32,403 nucleotides of DNA from Candidatus Dormiibacterota bacterium (GCA_027313505.1 DAHVDN010000033.1:1-32403), one strand, 5' to 3'; counted from the first letter of the stretch, positions 16,850 to 25,497 are shown. The notes: a model not told the origin generated them from the sequence alone. Numbers and translations: made by a program.

Positions 16850-17905
16850 TCAGTACAGTCGCTGCTTATCCAGCAGATTGGTAAGTGGCTGCCCAGCGAG
16901 GTAGGCCCGCAGGTTGAGACGGAAGAGTTCTGTGATGGCTTGGTTTTCGCCATCCACGGTGCTCGCGGAGTGGGGGCTGATTATCACGTTCGGGAGGGTC
17001 CAGAGGGGGCTGTCCGCTGGGAGGGGCTCGCGAGCGGCGACGTCGAGTGCCGCACCGCGGAGGTCTCCGTCGGCGAGCTTGCGGATCAGGGCACCTTCGT
17101 CGATGACCATTCCCCGCGCGATATTGATCACCACAGATGATTGCGGCAGCAGCCCCAGCCGTCTCGAGTTGATGAGGCCCTCGGTCTCTTTGGTGTGGGG
17201 GCAGCTCAGAACCAGAACGTCGGCCCTTGGCAGGACTTGGTCAAGCTCATCTTGAGAATAGAGCTCGTCGACTCCGAGATCTGATGCTGTCCGGTGCCCT
17301 TTGGAGTGGACAATTCCGATGGTGTGGGCCCCAAACGGGCGGAGCGCCACTGCCACCCGCTGACCGATGCTCCCCAGGCCCACGATGCAAACCAGTTGGC
17401 CGGCGACGAGACACCCGGCTCCACGGACCCACCTCCTGGCGCTTTGGTCCCGGAACATCTGTGGTAGATCCCGGTTGAGTGCGATAAGCGCCATCACCAC
17501 GAACTCCGCTAGCGCCTGGCCATGGACCCCGCGAGCGGTCGTGACCAGCGGTGTCTGTGGCTGGTCCAAACCCACGCTGTGGACAAATTGGCCGACACCG
17601 GCGGAGGTCGCCTGGATCCAGCGCAGGTTCCGGCTCCCAGCCAGCTCTCGGTGTAGTGGGGCCGGTCCGAAGTCGAACAAGACCTCTGCCGACTCCAAGT
17701 GTTCACGCCATTTCGCGGCGGATTCGTTGGAGATGGCGCTTGGGCGCCGGTGCTCACCAGCGTACCGGGGGAGCGCCAGAAGCTCGATGGGGTAGACCCA
17801 CTCAAACTCCGGAAACTCGCTCGAAAGCTGGGACACGAGCTCGGGCTCGAGGTAGGTCGTGATCACAACTCTGCGCACTTTCTGGTCAGTCGAAGTGGCA
17901 CCCAT
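16850..17905 (-). CDS. D-isomer-specific 2-hydroxyacid dehydrogenase
   Basis: This is a cytoplasmic NAD(P)H-dependent enzyme that interconverts a 2-keto acid and a D-2-hydroxy acid (glyoxylate/hydroxypyruvate reductase-like group), 351 residues from ATG 17905. The nucleotide-binding motif VGLGSIG is at about 175-181. The catalytic set is visible: Arg in NIARGMV (about 264), Glu in AAREPLP (about 293) and His in ISPHSAS (about 312). The frame is open to 18001, but the upstream part is Pro-rich and unlike the family. No strong RBS precedes ATG 17905. It heads a minus-strand group with a Gfo/Idh oxidoreductase, GntR regulator and SDR. Exact substrate unknown. Confidence 0.9.
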   Translation of the reverse strand: MGATSTDQKVRRVVITTYLEPELVSQLSSEFPEFEWVYPIELLALPRYAGEHRRPSAISNESAAKWREHLESAEVLFDFGPAPLHRELAGSRNLRWIQATSAGVGQFVHSVGLDQPQTPLVTTARGVHGQALAEFVVMALIALNRDLPQMFRDQSARRWVRGAGCLVAGQLVCIVGLGSIGQRVAVALRPFGAHTIGIVHSKGHRTASDLGVDELYSQDELDQVLPRADVLVLSCPHTKETEGLINSRRLGLLPQSSVVINIARGMVIDEGALIRKLADGDLRGAALDVAAREPLPADSPLWTLPNVIISPHSASTVDGENQAITELFRLNLRAYLAGQPLTNLLDKQRLY

Positions 17906-18079
17906 CAACGGTGGGGACCTGTTTTGTGGGCATCGGTTTTCCGGGGCCAAAAGCGCAGGAGGTGGCTCAAGATCCAGCTTCCCGCCCGGCGTGGACCACA
18001 CCCAAAGCGAGGTCTCCTTTCAATGAAGTTCAGGGAGGTACCAGCCCTCCAAATGTCGCACGCACACGCAGACGGTATT

Positions 18080-18089
18080 TTGTCGACAA
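18080..18089. promoter_or_regulatory. Palindrome TTGTCGACAA, candidate GntR/FCD operator
   Basis: This is a perfect 10-bp palindrome of the TNGT-NN-ACNA form seen in many FCD-type GntR operators. It lies 175 nt upstream of the hydroxyacid dehydrogenase start, in a gap of otherwise unassigned sequence (17906-18229). A regulator of the right family is encoded at 14801-15517. The link is inference. Confidence 0.35.
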
Positions 18090-18229
18090 TGGCGCCAATC
18101 TGTCAAGCGTTTGGCCCATCACGACAAAGGAAGCGACCGACACCACCACCGAGCCTTGGAGGTGGAACCATCCTCGTCAGCAGGGTGTACCGACCCACCT
18201 GTCATCAACCGGGGTCTGGTTGAGGCGTT

Positions 18230-18517
18230 CTACTTGCCCTCCTTATCGGGTTTAGTTGCGAGCGATAAGCGGGCCGAGACCTTAGCTGGGTCAACGTCCT
18301 CTGCAAGACGGCGGAGGTGCGGCCGCAGTCGGCGCCGCCGAAAAAGGGGAGTGGACCGAGATACCTTCGACCGCATCGCGGCCCAGGGCTCGGCCCTCGA
18401 AGTCCGAGCGGGTGACTGCATGCCCAGCCGAATGGGAGCGGGCCATCCCGCCGGGGTCACCCACAAGTCCACCGGCTTGGGTGCGTTCCGAAGACCGATG
18501 ACCGTCACCTCGGCCAC
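18230..18517 (-). CDS. Hypothetical basic protein
   Basis: This is a possible 95-residue protein starting at GTG 18517, with codons mostly ending in G or C like the real genes nearby. The N-terminal half contains VTVIGLRNAPKPVDLWVTP and GMQSPARTS; the middle is Arg-rich (LFRRRRLRPHLRRL) and the end is Lys-rich. No family is recognised, and there is no signal peptide or membrane segment. The RBS is weak (AAGAG immediately before the start). It lies between the aminotransferase and the hydroxyacid dehydrogenase, in the same direction, about 100 nt after the former. It may be a genuine small gene or a decayed piece of one. Confidence 0.4.
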   Translation of the reverse strand: MAEVTVIGLRNAPKPVDLWVTPAGWPAPIRLGMQSPARTSRAEPWAAMRSKVSRSTPLFRRRRLRPHLRRLAEDVDPAKVSARLSLATKPDKEGK

Positions 18518-18619
18518 CTCTTGGGCGATGGGGCTCGCTCCTTGGTCAGCCGGAGCCCACCCCTGAACGGATGCTCGCCCCTTGTGGCGGACGGTAGGAT
18601 AGGGGCCCAGAGGCGACCC

Positions 18620-19801
18620 TCAGGACGACTTGCTGGAAAAAGAGCCCAGTGCCACCGACAACCGCTCCAGGATCTCTTCCAAGAGAGCGCGAGGAGTCGC
18701 GAAGTTGAGCCGGGCGTGGCCCCTTCCAGCCAGACCGAACTCCGGGCCCGGCGAGAGGGCCACCAGGGCGTGCTCCCTCAGCCACAGAGATGGATCGTCC
18801 CCAATGGCGAAGCGGCGCAGGTCCAACCAGGCGAGATACGTCGCCTCCGGGCTGTGCAGTGCACCAGGGCCGAGGTGGGGTGCGCCCCAGTCTTGGACGA
18901 TCTCGCGATTCTCCGCCAGCACCAGGAGTGCTGCGGTCAACCAATCCTCGCCGTTCTTCCAGGCCGCAAGGGTACCGGTCATTCCCAACACCGAGACGGC
19001 ACCCCGGGCGTGAGCGGGAAGGCGCTCGAACTCCGCCAGCAGGCGCTCTGTGCCGAATGCGGCCACGGCGCAGCGCAGCCCTGCAAGGTTGAAGGCCTTG
19101 CTGGCCGAGGAGAGGGTTATCACTCTAGCCGCCGCCTCCGGGCCGAGCGACGCGAAGGCCACGTGTTCGGTCCCGGGCAGGGTTAGGTCGGCATGGATCT
19201 CGTCACTCACGACCAGGAGATCGTGCTCCTCCGCTATCGCCGCCAGCTCGGCGAGCTCGCTGGTGCTGAAACTGCGACCGGTTGGGTTGTGGGGGTTGCA
19301 TAGGAGCAGCACGCGGGCTCGACCGTCTCGCACGGCCTCCCGAAGGCGAACCAGATCCAGCTCATATCGCTCCCGCCCATTGACCAGGTCACAGGGGATG
19401 GCCCGCCTGTTGGTCTCCGCGATGGCGGTGAAGAACGGTGGATAGGCGGGAGTCAGAAAAACCACCCCATCGCCGGGTTTGGTGTATGCCAGAAGGCTCA
19501 GATATATCGCCTGGACAACGTCGGCAGTCACGACGACCAGCTCCGGCGCGACCGCGACTCCGTACCGCCGCCTCACCCGATCGGCGTAGGCTTCCCGGAC
19601 CGCCAGGTCCAGGGAGGGATCGGGATACCCCAGGTCTCCCCGATCCAAGACCTCCTGCAATGCAGCCTCTATCTCTGGAGCGATAGGGAAGTCCATGTCG
19701 GCGATCCAGGCCGGTAGCATCGCCGGTCCGTCGCGGCGCCACTTGACTCCGGTACGCCGTTGCAGTTCCGCCTTGTGGTAGCGGTCGAAGGAGTAGCTCA
19801 A
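18620..19801 (-). CDS. MalY/PatB-type aminotransferase or C-S lyase
   Basis: This is a PLP-dependent class I/II enzyme, 393 residues. The MalY/PatB subgroup often cleaves cystathionine or other cysteine S-conjugates to pyruvate, ammonia and a thiol. The start YSFDRYHKAELQRRTGVKW and the AWIADMDFP block near 31-39 are hallmarks of this subgroup. CNPHNPTG (168-175), D200 in SDEIHADL, the PLP lysine K235 in SSASKAFNLAGLR and carboxylate-binding R364 in ARLNFATP are all present. The start codon is TTG 19801 with GGAG about 10 nt upstream. It is the first gene of the minus-strand run, but 600 nt separate it from the dehydrogenase, so co-transcription is uncertain. Confidence 0.92.
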   Translation of the reverse strand: MSYSFDRYHKAELQRRTGVKWRRDGPAMLPAWIADMDFPIAPEIEAALQEVLDRGDLGYPDPSLDLAVREAYADRVRRRYGVAVAPELVVVTADVVQAIYLSLLAYTKPGDGVVFLTPAYPPFFTAIAETNRRAIPCDLVNGRERYELDLVRLREAVRDGRARVLLLCNPHNPTGRSFSTSELAELAAIAEEHDLLVVSDEIHADLTLPGTEHVAFASLGPEAAARVITLSSASKAFNLAGLRCAVAAFGTERLLAEFERLPAHARGAVSVLGMTGTLAAWKNGEDWLTAALLVLAENREIVQDWGAPHLGPGALHSPEATYLAWLDLRRFAIGDDPSLWLREHALVALSPGPEFGLAGRGHARLNFATPRALLEEILERLSVALGSFSSKSS

Positions 19802-20069
19802 TCTCCACAGCTCCGGGTTGGCGGAGTTGCAGAGAAGTCCAAGGTAGGCAGCTGCTCCTTACCCATTGAGTGCCAGGGTAATGGATGGCCGCAGCCTTCG
19901 CTGCGCCTGCCCGCGTCATCAGGGCGAGTCCCCCGAACAGCGATGGTGGTGCTCGGCCGAGGACAGTCCGGTGAGATCCGGTACGTGGTGATCGCCACGT
20001 ATGACTATGTTGGATGCGCGGCGCCCGACGTCTGTGCCTTGGCCAGAACGCTCCCCACGGCCCGCCCAA

Positions 20070-20385
20070 TAGGTCACCGGACTCAGGCGAGCCAGCCTAA
20101 CAATCTCAGTCCAGGCGGTGATGATCGACAACGCCAAGTCCTAGCGCGCCTCCGCTGTCTTCCCCAAGACGCTGGACCTGCTGGGCTGCCGCCAGCTGCT
20201 CACTCCCGACTACCACCACCAGGTGAACGGAAAGGTGGACCGCTTCAACCGGACTCTGCGCGAGGGGTGGCCCCATGTTCGACCCACACCAGCAATGCTC
20301 AGCGGATGCGCTTGCTCTCCACCTGGCTGCACAGATTAATTTTCACAGAAACCACACCGCGCGCGGTGTCTCACCTCTCATCGGA
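20070..20385 (+). pseudogene. Decayed IS481-type transposase (integrase core) remnant
   Basis: One frame from about 20073 reads TISVQAVMIDN, matching the second catalytic-Asp region (VMTDN) of IS481-like transposases. It then meets a TAG stop at 20142-20144 and continues in frame through LLGCRQLLTPDY and QVNGKVDRFNRTLREGW. In that motif the usual catalytic Glu (KVERF) is Asp. The homology then shifts to a second frame (TSNAQRMRLLSTWLHR, 20288-20335) and to a third (INFHRNHTARGVSPL, 20335-20380). The product is therefore broken by a stop, two frameshifts and an active-site change. A weaker TYDYV stretch near 20000 may be the first Asp region. No terminal inverted repeats were found. The rest of the gap to the aminotransferase is unassigned. 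Confidence 0.75.
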
Positions 20386-20413
20386 ACTGCCGAGTCCTAT
20401 CGGGGAGGTAAGG

Positions 20414-21172
20414 CTAGGCCGGTGGCAAACGCAGCCCGAAGGCGTGTGGTAGCAGCACTCCCAGAATGTAGGCGGCAAGGGCCGCCGCGGTCCCCACCCC
20501 AAGCACCTGAAGTCCTCCGACCACCATCCGCTGGCCAACAACCGCCGCCTTCATAAGCCCCACCGCCAGCAGGCCAATCGCGGACAGCACTAGCGAGCTC
20601 ACCACCGCCGGTAAGCCGGTGAGCACCACGTAGGGAACAACCGGGAGGCTCGCGCCGATGAGGAAGGTCCCCGCCATGATCAGTCCATCCTTAATCGATG
20701 TCGACTCCGGCTCGCTCGCGATACCAAGCTCCTTCTCTATATGAGTCTCCTCCCAAAGCTTGGGATAACGAGCGAGCGTGGACGACAGGTCGACGGCCTC
20801 ATTCGAGGGCACTCCCCGGGCCATGAAGATCGCCACCATCTCGGCGTGCTCTGCCTCCGGTTGCAACATCAATTCTGTACGTTCCTTGTGAATTGCCGCC
20901 CTATTCAGATCATGTTCCGCGCTCCCGGCGAGATATGCCCCCGTACCCATGGAGACCATACCTGCTAAGGCGCCGACCAGCCCCGCAATGAGGATGGTCG
21001 TATGGGCAACGGCTGCACCCGCGGTGGCTGTTGCAACGCCAGTGGTCAGGCCGAGCGTTGTCAGGAGACCGTCCTGCACGCCGAACACGACCTCTCGGAT
21101 TCCTGCTCGACGGGCCAGCTCAGCGCGCTCGGACCCGGAAGCGACATCCTGCGGCAACTCGAGCGTGGTCAC
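20414..21172 (-). CDS. VIT1/CCC1-family iron/manganese transporter
   Basis: This is a membrane protein that moves Fe2+ or Mn2+ across the membrane, 252 residues from GTG 21172. After a short N-terminal helix, REVVFGVQDGLLTTLGLTTG is the diagnostic first-helix signature. A second block, LAGMVSMGTGAYLAGSAEHDLNRA, carries the conserved Met/Gly-Tyr and acidic residues. The cytoplasmic acidic helix (QPEAEHAEMVAIFMARG) contains Glu/His residues that bind metal in VIT1. Three further hydrophobic helices end the protein. The frame is open to 21457, but the upstream residues look non-coding and GTG 21172 is a choice by family length; no RBS is obvious. The 3' end abuts the transposase remnant. Confidence 0.82.
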   Translation of the reverse strand: MTTLELPQDVASGSERAELARRAGIREVVFGVQDGLLTTLGLTTGVATATAGAAVAHTTILIAGLVGALAGMVSMGTGAYLAGSAEHDLNRAAIHKERTELMLQPEAEHAEMVAIFMARGVPSNEAVDLSSTLARYPKLWEETHIEKELGIASEPESTSIKDGLIMAGTFLIGASLPVVPYVVLTGLPAVVSSLVLSAIGLLAVGLMKAAVVGQRMVVGGLQVLGVGTAAALAAYILGVLLPHAFGLRLPPA

Positions 21173-21346
21173 GACGCTTGGTTCTGGGCGATATGTATTT
21201 GCTCCATAGCTGCAATGGTACAGGTGGAGGCGTTCCGTGTGCAGACCGCGACGGTTGCGGCGATGTCGCTCAACGCAAACGACTCGTTGGCGCCTGGTGC
21301 GTGGGGCGAGCTCTGGTCCGGAAGCATCATGCCGCTCCAACAGGAC

Positions 21347-21364
21347 GGTTAACGCAGAGTTAAG
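21347..21364 (-). promoter_or_regulatory. Direct heptamers CTTAACT and GTTAACC, OmpR/PhoP-like box
   Basis: Read on the minus strand, CTTAACT (21364-21358) and GTTAACC (21353-21347) start exactly 11 nt apart. The same block is also an inverted repeat TTAAC-N5-GTTAA. It lies 175 nt upstream of the CCC1-family gene and about 100 nt upstream of the fused ETF gene on the other strand, so it could serve either. On the plus strand a -10-like TATGAC follows at 21384-21389. Similar heptamers occur near 25950 and 30960. Confidence 0.45.
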
Positions 21365-21465
21365 AGTTTTGTCTGTAGGCATGTATGACAAGGGCACCTT
21401 TCCAAGGGTTTCGTGAGACCTAACTCTTGAGCGCGGCCGCTTGCCAATAGGGCACAATGATGGTT

Positions 21466-23337
21466 ATGCGTATCGCTGTGCTGATCAAACAAGTTCCGGT
21501 AGCTGAGGCTTTGGCGCTCCGGGCAGATGGGCGACTGGAGCGCGCCGGACTGGAGTTGGAGATGAACGCCTTCTGTCGGCGCGCGGTGGCGCAAGGCGTA
21601 GCCATGGCCACGGATGGTGGCGGCTCATGCACGGTTTTCACTCTGGGACCGGCAGCTGCGGTGGAGGTGTTGCGCGAGGCGGTCGCGTGGGGCGCGAATC
21701 TGGGCGTGCACATCACCGGGCCGGAGTTCGCTGGCAGCGATACCCTGGCGACCGCTCGGGCGTTGACCGCCGCCATCAGCAAGACCGGGCCGTACGACTT
21801 GGTGCTGGTGGGTCGCAACGCGGTTGACGCGGATACCGGCCAGGTGGGACCGGCGGTTGCTCAGTTTCTGGGCCTCCCCTTTCTTGGACCGGCTGCGAGC
21901 CTCGTGGTGTCGAAGGGGAACCTGCGTGCTCGGTTAGAGCGTGATGATGGTTGGCAGCTGGTTGAGGCCGCCCTGCCGGCGGTGATCTCCTGCGCGGAGC
22001 GGCTGTGCCCTCCGTGCAAGGTGCCGGTGTTGGGTCGACCCGAGATTTTTGCGGATCGGATATTGTGCTTTGGCGCACCAGACCTTGGCCCCGGTCCCTG
22101 GGGCCAAGCCGGTAGCCCCACAGCAGTGGGGGCCGTCCGGGTTCTCGACATCCCGCGGCGCCGGATCAAACTGCAGGGGGCAGGGCCCCTCCAAGTGGAG
22201 GGAGCGGTCAAGCTTCTCTTGGAGATGGGTGCCGTCGGACCCGGAGCTCATCGTCCGGCGGTGGCTGAGACTCCCGTCGATGGCATGTTGCCCGAGACTT
22301 GTGCATCGGCCGAGCGCCGTTGCCGCCAGGTCAGTACTCCAATGTTGGCGGTGGTGGTAGAGCCCGGGCGTCCACAGCTTGCTCGGGAGATGCTGGGCAC
22401 AGCAGCGGGGCTCGCGACCGCGATGTGTGGCTCGGTCACGGCCATCGCCAGCGAACCACTCGCACCTGATCGGGCCGGCTCTTGGGGAGCTGACGAAGTC
22501 TTGCAACTCACCGGCGCCGTGGGCCAAGAGGATGTCGCCTGCGCCATCGGTAGATGGGCTGAAGTCGCCTCGCCTTGGGCAATCCTCGCTCCCGGAACCC
22601 TCTGGGGCCGCGAGGTGGCCGCAAGAGTGGCTGTGATTCTTCAGGCTGGACTGACTGGAGATGCTGTCGAATTGGGGGTCGAGGGGGCAAGGCTAGTCGC
22701 CTGGAAACCAGCCTTTGGCGGCCGCCTGGTCGCCTCCGTAACAGCCACCTCCGCAGTACAGATGACCACCGTGCGTCCGGGGGCTCTGGCCCCGCTGCCT
22801 ACGCGGGATTGCACTGCGGCAGTGACCCGGCTCCTCGTCAGTCCCCGCGGTAGGGTGAAGGTGCTGGACGGGGGGAATGACGACGACCCGGATCTTCTGG
22901 CGAAGGCTTCGGTCGTGGTCGGGTTAGGCACCGGAGTCGCGGCCGAAGACTATCCAGCGCTGCGTCCTCTACTCGATATCCTTGGCGCTCAACTGGCCGG
23001 CACTCGAAGGGTCACCGATCGGGGATGGCTGCCAAGGTCCCGGCAGGTAGGGCTGACTGGACTCAGCATCCGTCCCCGCCTATATGTGGCCATCGGGCTG
23101 TCGGGGAAGTTCAATCACATGATCGGGGTACGGGGGGCCGGGTACGTACTCGCGGTGAACAGCGATCCAGCTGCGCCGGTGTTCGAGTCCGCCGATATCG
23201 GGATTGTGGCCGACTGGCACCAGGTGGTGCCCCAGTTGGTGATGGAACTTACCGGATCAGCCGAGATGGGAGCCTTGGAGGGGAACGAAGCCGCATCTCG
23301 AAGCAGCGCAACCGAAACTGCTGACTTCGCACGGTGA
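21466..23337 (+). CDS. Fused electron-transfer flavoprotein, beta-alpha
   Basis: This is a single 623-residue polypeptide combining both ETF subunits, which carry electrons between acyl-CoA or other flavin dehydrogenases and the respiratory chain. The N-terminal part (about 1-250) is ETF-beta: MRIAVLIKQVP at the start and NAVDADTGQVGP (about 118-129), the AMP-site signature. The C-terminal part (about 285-600) is ETF-alpha: QVGLTG, then GLSGKFNH and VLAVNSDPAAPVFESADIGIV, the FAD-binding signature. ATG 21466 gives the canonical beginning; ATGs at 21457 and 21460 are in frame and no clear RBS exists, so the message may be leaderless. No partner dehydrogenase or ETF-quinone oxidoreductase lies nearby. 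It converges on the kinase gene with 9 nt between stops. Confidence 0.92.
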   Translation: MRIAVLIKQVPVAEALALRADGRLERAGLELEMNAFCRRAVAQGVAMATDGGGSCTVFTLGPAAAVEVLREAVAWGANLGVHITGPEFAGSDTLATARALTAAISKTGPYDLVLVGRNAVDADTGQVGPAVAQFLGLPFLGPAASLVVSKGNLRARLERDDGWQLVEAALPAVISCAERLCPPCKVPVLGRPEIFADRILCFGAPDLGPGPWGQAGSPTAVGAVRVLDIPRRRIKLQGAGPLQVEGAVKLLLEMGAVGPGAHRPAVAETPVDGMLPETCASAERRCRQVSTPMLAVVVEPGRPQLAREMLGTAAGLATAMCGSVTAIASEPLAPDRAGSWGADEVLQLTGAVGQEDVACAIGRWAEVASPWAILAPGTLWGREVAARVAVILQAGLTGDAVELGVEGARLVAWKPAFGGRLVASVTATSAVQMTTVRPGALAPLPTRDCTAAVTRLLVSPRGRVKVLDGGNDDDPDLLAKASVVVGLGTGVAAEDYPALRPLLDILGAQLAGTRRVTDRGWLPRSRQVGLTGLSIRPRLYVAIGLSGKFNHMIGVRGAGYVLAVNSDPAAPVFESADIGIVADWHQVVPQLVMELTGSAEMGALEGNEAASRSSATETADFAR

Positions 23338-23346
23338 GGGTGGTGG

Positions 23347-24801
23347 TTAGCCCTCCGCACGCGAACCAGTCGGATCTGCGCTGCCCCCAGCAAGCATTCC
23401 TCCATCTGGCTGGTGCCTCGCCCGAGGCTCGATTCTAGTCAACCGGAGGCTGATCGTGGCGCCGCCGCCCGGGCGGTTGGCAAAGTCCGCTTGCCCCAGG
23501 TGGGCGATCATGATCATTCCCACAATCCAAAGGCCCAACCCGGTGCCTCGTTTCGCATCTCCTTCCGGAGTCATGTCACTAGCCGAGTCTCCGTAGCGCC
23601 GAAATGGTTGAGACAGAATCTCGGACGGGAAACCGGGGCCGCCGTCGCTCACCTCGATGACGGCCTCGGCCCCGGCGGCTCGGACTGACACGTCCACGGA
23701 CGAGCCCGTAGGCGTGTAGCGCAAGGCGTTGTCCAGGATATTGTCGAGCGCGTGGCGCAGCCAGAGTTCATCCACTGCCGCCACCACTTCTGGCTCCGCG
23801 TTAAGCACCAGCATCACTCCCAACTGTTCGGCCCGGCTCCGGAATGTCGACAGCTCGGTGGCCGCGATCGAGCCCAGGTCGTGCCGGGCTGGGGTCAACA
23901 GGAGATGCCCCTCGTCGTCCTGCGCCAGCACCAAAAGTTCGCTGATCACCCGGCTCACCCGGTCCACTCCAGCGACCGCGCGATTGAGGCGAGCGCGAAC
24001 CTCGGCCGAGCTGCGGTCGGGGCGCAGCGCGAGCTCCAACTCACCCCGCATCCTTGCTAGCGGGGTGCGTAGCTCATGCCCGGCCGCCGCCACGAAGTGC
24101 CGTTGGCGTCGCATGGCACCGTCGAGCTCCTCAAGCAGCTGATTCAGCGTCCTGGCCAGTGCGGTCAGCTCGTCGTGAGTGCTGGGCACTCTGAGCCGAC
24201 GCCGCAGCCCTGCGGCCGAGATCTCGGCCGCCTCGGCCCGAAGCCGCTCGACTGGTGCCAGCGCTCCTCCCGTGAGCAGCCAGGCCGCGATGGCGGTCAA
24301 CACCACCAGGAACGGCCCGCCAATCACCAGTGCGAGGACCACCCGCCGCATCAGGTCGTCGATTTGGTCGAGCGAGGTGCCGACCACCACCACGCTGGAC
24401 CCCACTCCGGTGGGAGCGGCTAGGACCAAGCGAGGGCTGGTCCACCCCCGGTGCCGAAGTTCCAACCAGAGGGGGCCGCTCTCCGCGGCTCTCAGCTCAG
24501 AGGGCAGCAGCAGCGACGCAGTGCCGGCCAGCGCCGTGGTGTACTGCACCGCGCCACCTCCAGACAGTATCTGGACCACGCTCTGGTCAATCTGGGCGAC
24601 CGCCGGGACCTGCGGCCGTGTTCGCTGCAGATCTCCGGTGTCAAGCGCTGCGATTACCCGGTGCGACCGCTGGAGAAGGACCTGCTGCAGTGTGGCCCGG
24701 GCCCCGCCCTCCAGGCTCAGAGCCAGCGCCGTGCTGCAAGCCGCCACCAGAACGGCCGCGCCCAGGACAATAAGCAGCGTTAGGCGGAGCCGGATCGGCA
24801 C
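23347..24801 (-). CDS. Sensor histidine kinase (two-component)
   Basis: This is a membrane-bound sensor kinase of 484 residues. It has a first membrane helix at about 7-29, an extracytoplasmic domain of about 120 residues with no recognised fold, a second helix at about 154-176, and a HAMP linker (177-230). The phosphoacceptor is H242 in GHELRTP. The ATP-binding domain has the N box around N354/N358 (DNILDNALRYTP), DGGPG (386-390) and GTGLGL (419-424). The GTG start directly follows the stop of the response regulator gene (TGA then GTG), so the two are translationally coupled. The sensed signal is unknown. The catalytic motifs look intact. Confidence 0.95.
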   Translation of the reverse strand: MPIRLRLTLLIVLGAAVLVAACSTALALSLEGGARATLQQVLLQRSHRVIAALDTGDLQRTRPQVPAVAQIDQSVVQILSGGGAVQYTTALAGTASLLLPSELRAAESGPLWLELRHRGWTSPRLVLAAPTGVGSSVVVVGTSLDQIDDLMRRVVLALVIGGPFLVVLTAIAAWLLTGGALAPVERLRAEAAEISAAGLRRRLRVPSTHDELTALARTLNQLLEELDGAMRRQRHFVAAAGHELRTPLARMRGELELALRPDRSSAEVRARLNRAVAGVDRVSRVISELLVLAQDDEGHLLLTPARHDLGSIAATELSTFRSRAEQLGVMLVLNAEPEVVAAVDELWLRHALDNILDNALRYTPTGSSVDVSVRAAGAEAVIEVSDGGPGFPSEILSQPFRRYGDSASDMTPEGDAKRGTGLGLWIVGMIMIAHLGQADFANRPGGGATISLRLTRIEPRARHQPDGGMLAGGSADPTGSRAEG

Positions 24802-25497
24802 TCAAGTCCGGTTCTGCACGGTGAGCCGGTACCCCACCCGGTGGATCGTCTCCAGGTCCGAGCCGGCAAAGGGCAGACCAAGCTTGTGGCGGAGGTGTCC
24901 GACGTACTGCGTGATGAGGTTGGAGCTCCGGCCCGGCTCGTCGCCCCACACGTGAGCTAGCAACGAGTCGCGGGTCAGGACGATCCCGGGCCAGCGGAGG
25001 AACAACTCCAGCAGGGCTGACTCGCGGGCGGTCAGTTCGACCTCGTGGTCCCCGCGCCAGGCGTGCCCGCTGATCCGATCAAGGCGGAGTGGGCCGGCAC
25101 GTAGCACCCCTGGCCGTCCCTGCTCCCCACGCCGGATGAGGGCTCGGAGCCGAGCCAGGAACTCTTCCAGACTGAAGGGTTTGGCGAGGTAGTCATCCGC
25201 CCCGAGGTCAAGGCCCTGCACCCGGTCGACCACCTCGCCGAGGGCGGTCAGCATCATCACTGGAACCCGCCGTCCCTCCTCCCGAAGCTTCAAACAGACC
25301 GCTCGTCCGTCGAGGCCTGGAAGTAGCACGTCAAGGATCACGGCAGCGTAAGGGGACGACCGCGCCGCCTCCAGTCCGGAGATTCCGTCGCGAGCCACCT
25401 CCACCAGATAGCCCTCGTCCAAGAGCGCCTGTTCCACCAGCTGCGCCATCTCCCAATCGTCTTCGACCACCAAAACTCGCAGTGCGCCGCTGCTCAC
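24802..25497 (-). CDS. OmpR-family response regulator
   Basis: This is the transcription factor of the two-component system, 231 residues. The receiver domain (about 7-120) has the acidic pair E12/D13-D14, phospho-acceptor D56 in ILDVLLPG, T84 and K106 in AKPF. The C-terminal winged helix (about 130-231) has the OmpR-type ending VWGDEPGRSSNLITQYVGHLRHKLG and TIHRVGYRL. GTG 25497 is chosen because it gives the normal family length; the frame stays open for 147 more codons upstream, but these look non-coding and no good RBS marks any start. The DNA-binding domain would be expected to bind direct repeats spaced 10-11 bp, as found near 21350, 25950 and 30960. Confidence 0.92.
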   Translation of the reverse strand: MSSGALRVLVVEDDWEMAQLVEQALLDEGYLVEVARDGISGLEAARSSPYAAVILDVLLPGLDGRAVCLKLREEGRRVPVMMLTALGEVVDRVQGLDLGADDYLAKPFSLEEFLARLRALIRRGEQGRPGVLRAGPLRLDRISGHAWRGDHEVELTARESALLELFLRWPGIVLTRDSLLAHVWGDEPGRSSNLITQYVGHLRHKLGLPFAGSDLETIHRVGYRLTVQNRT

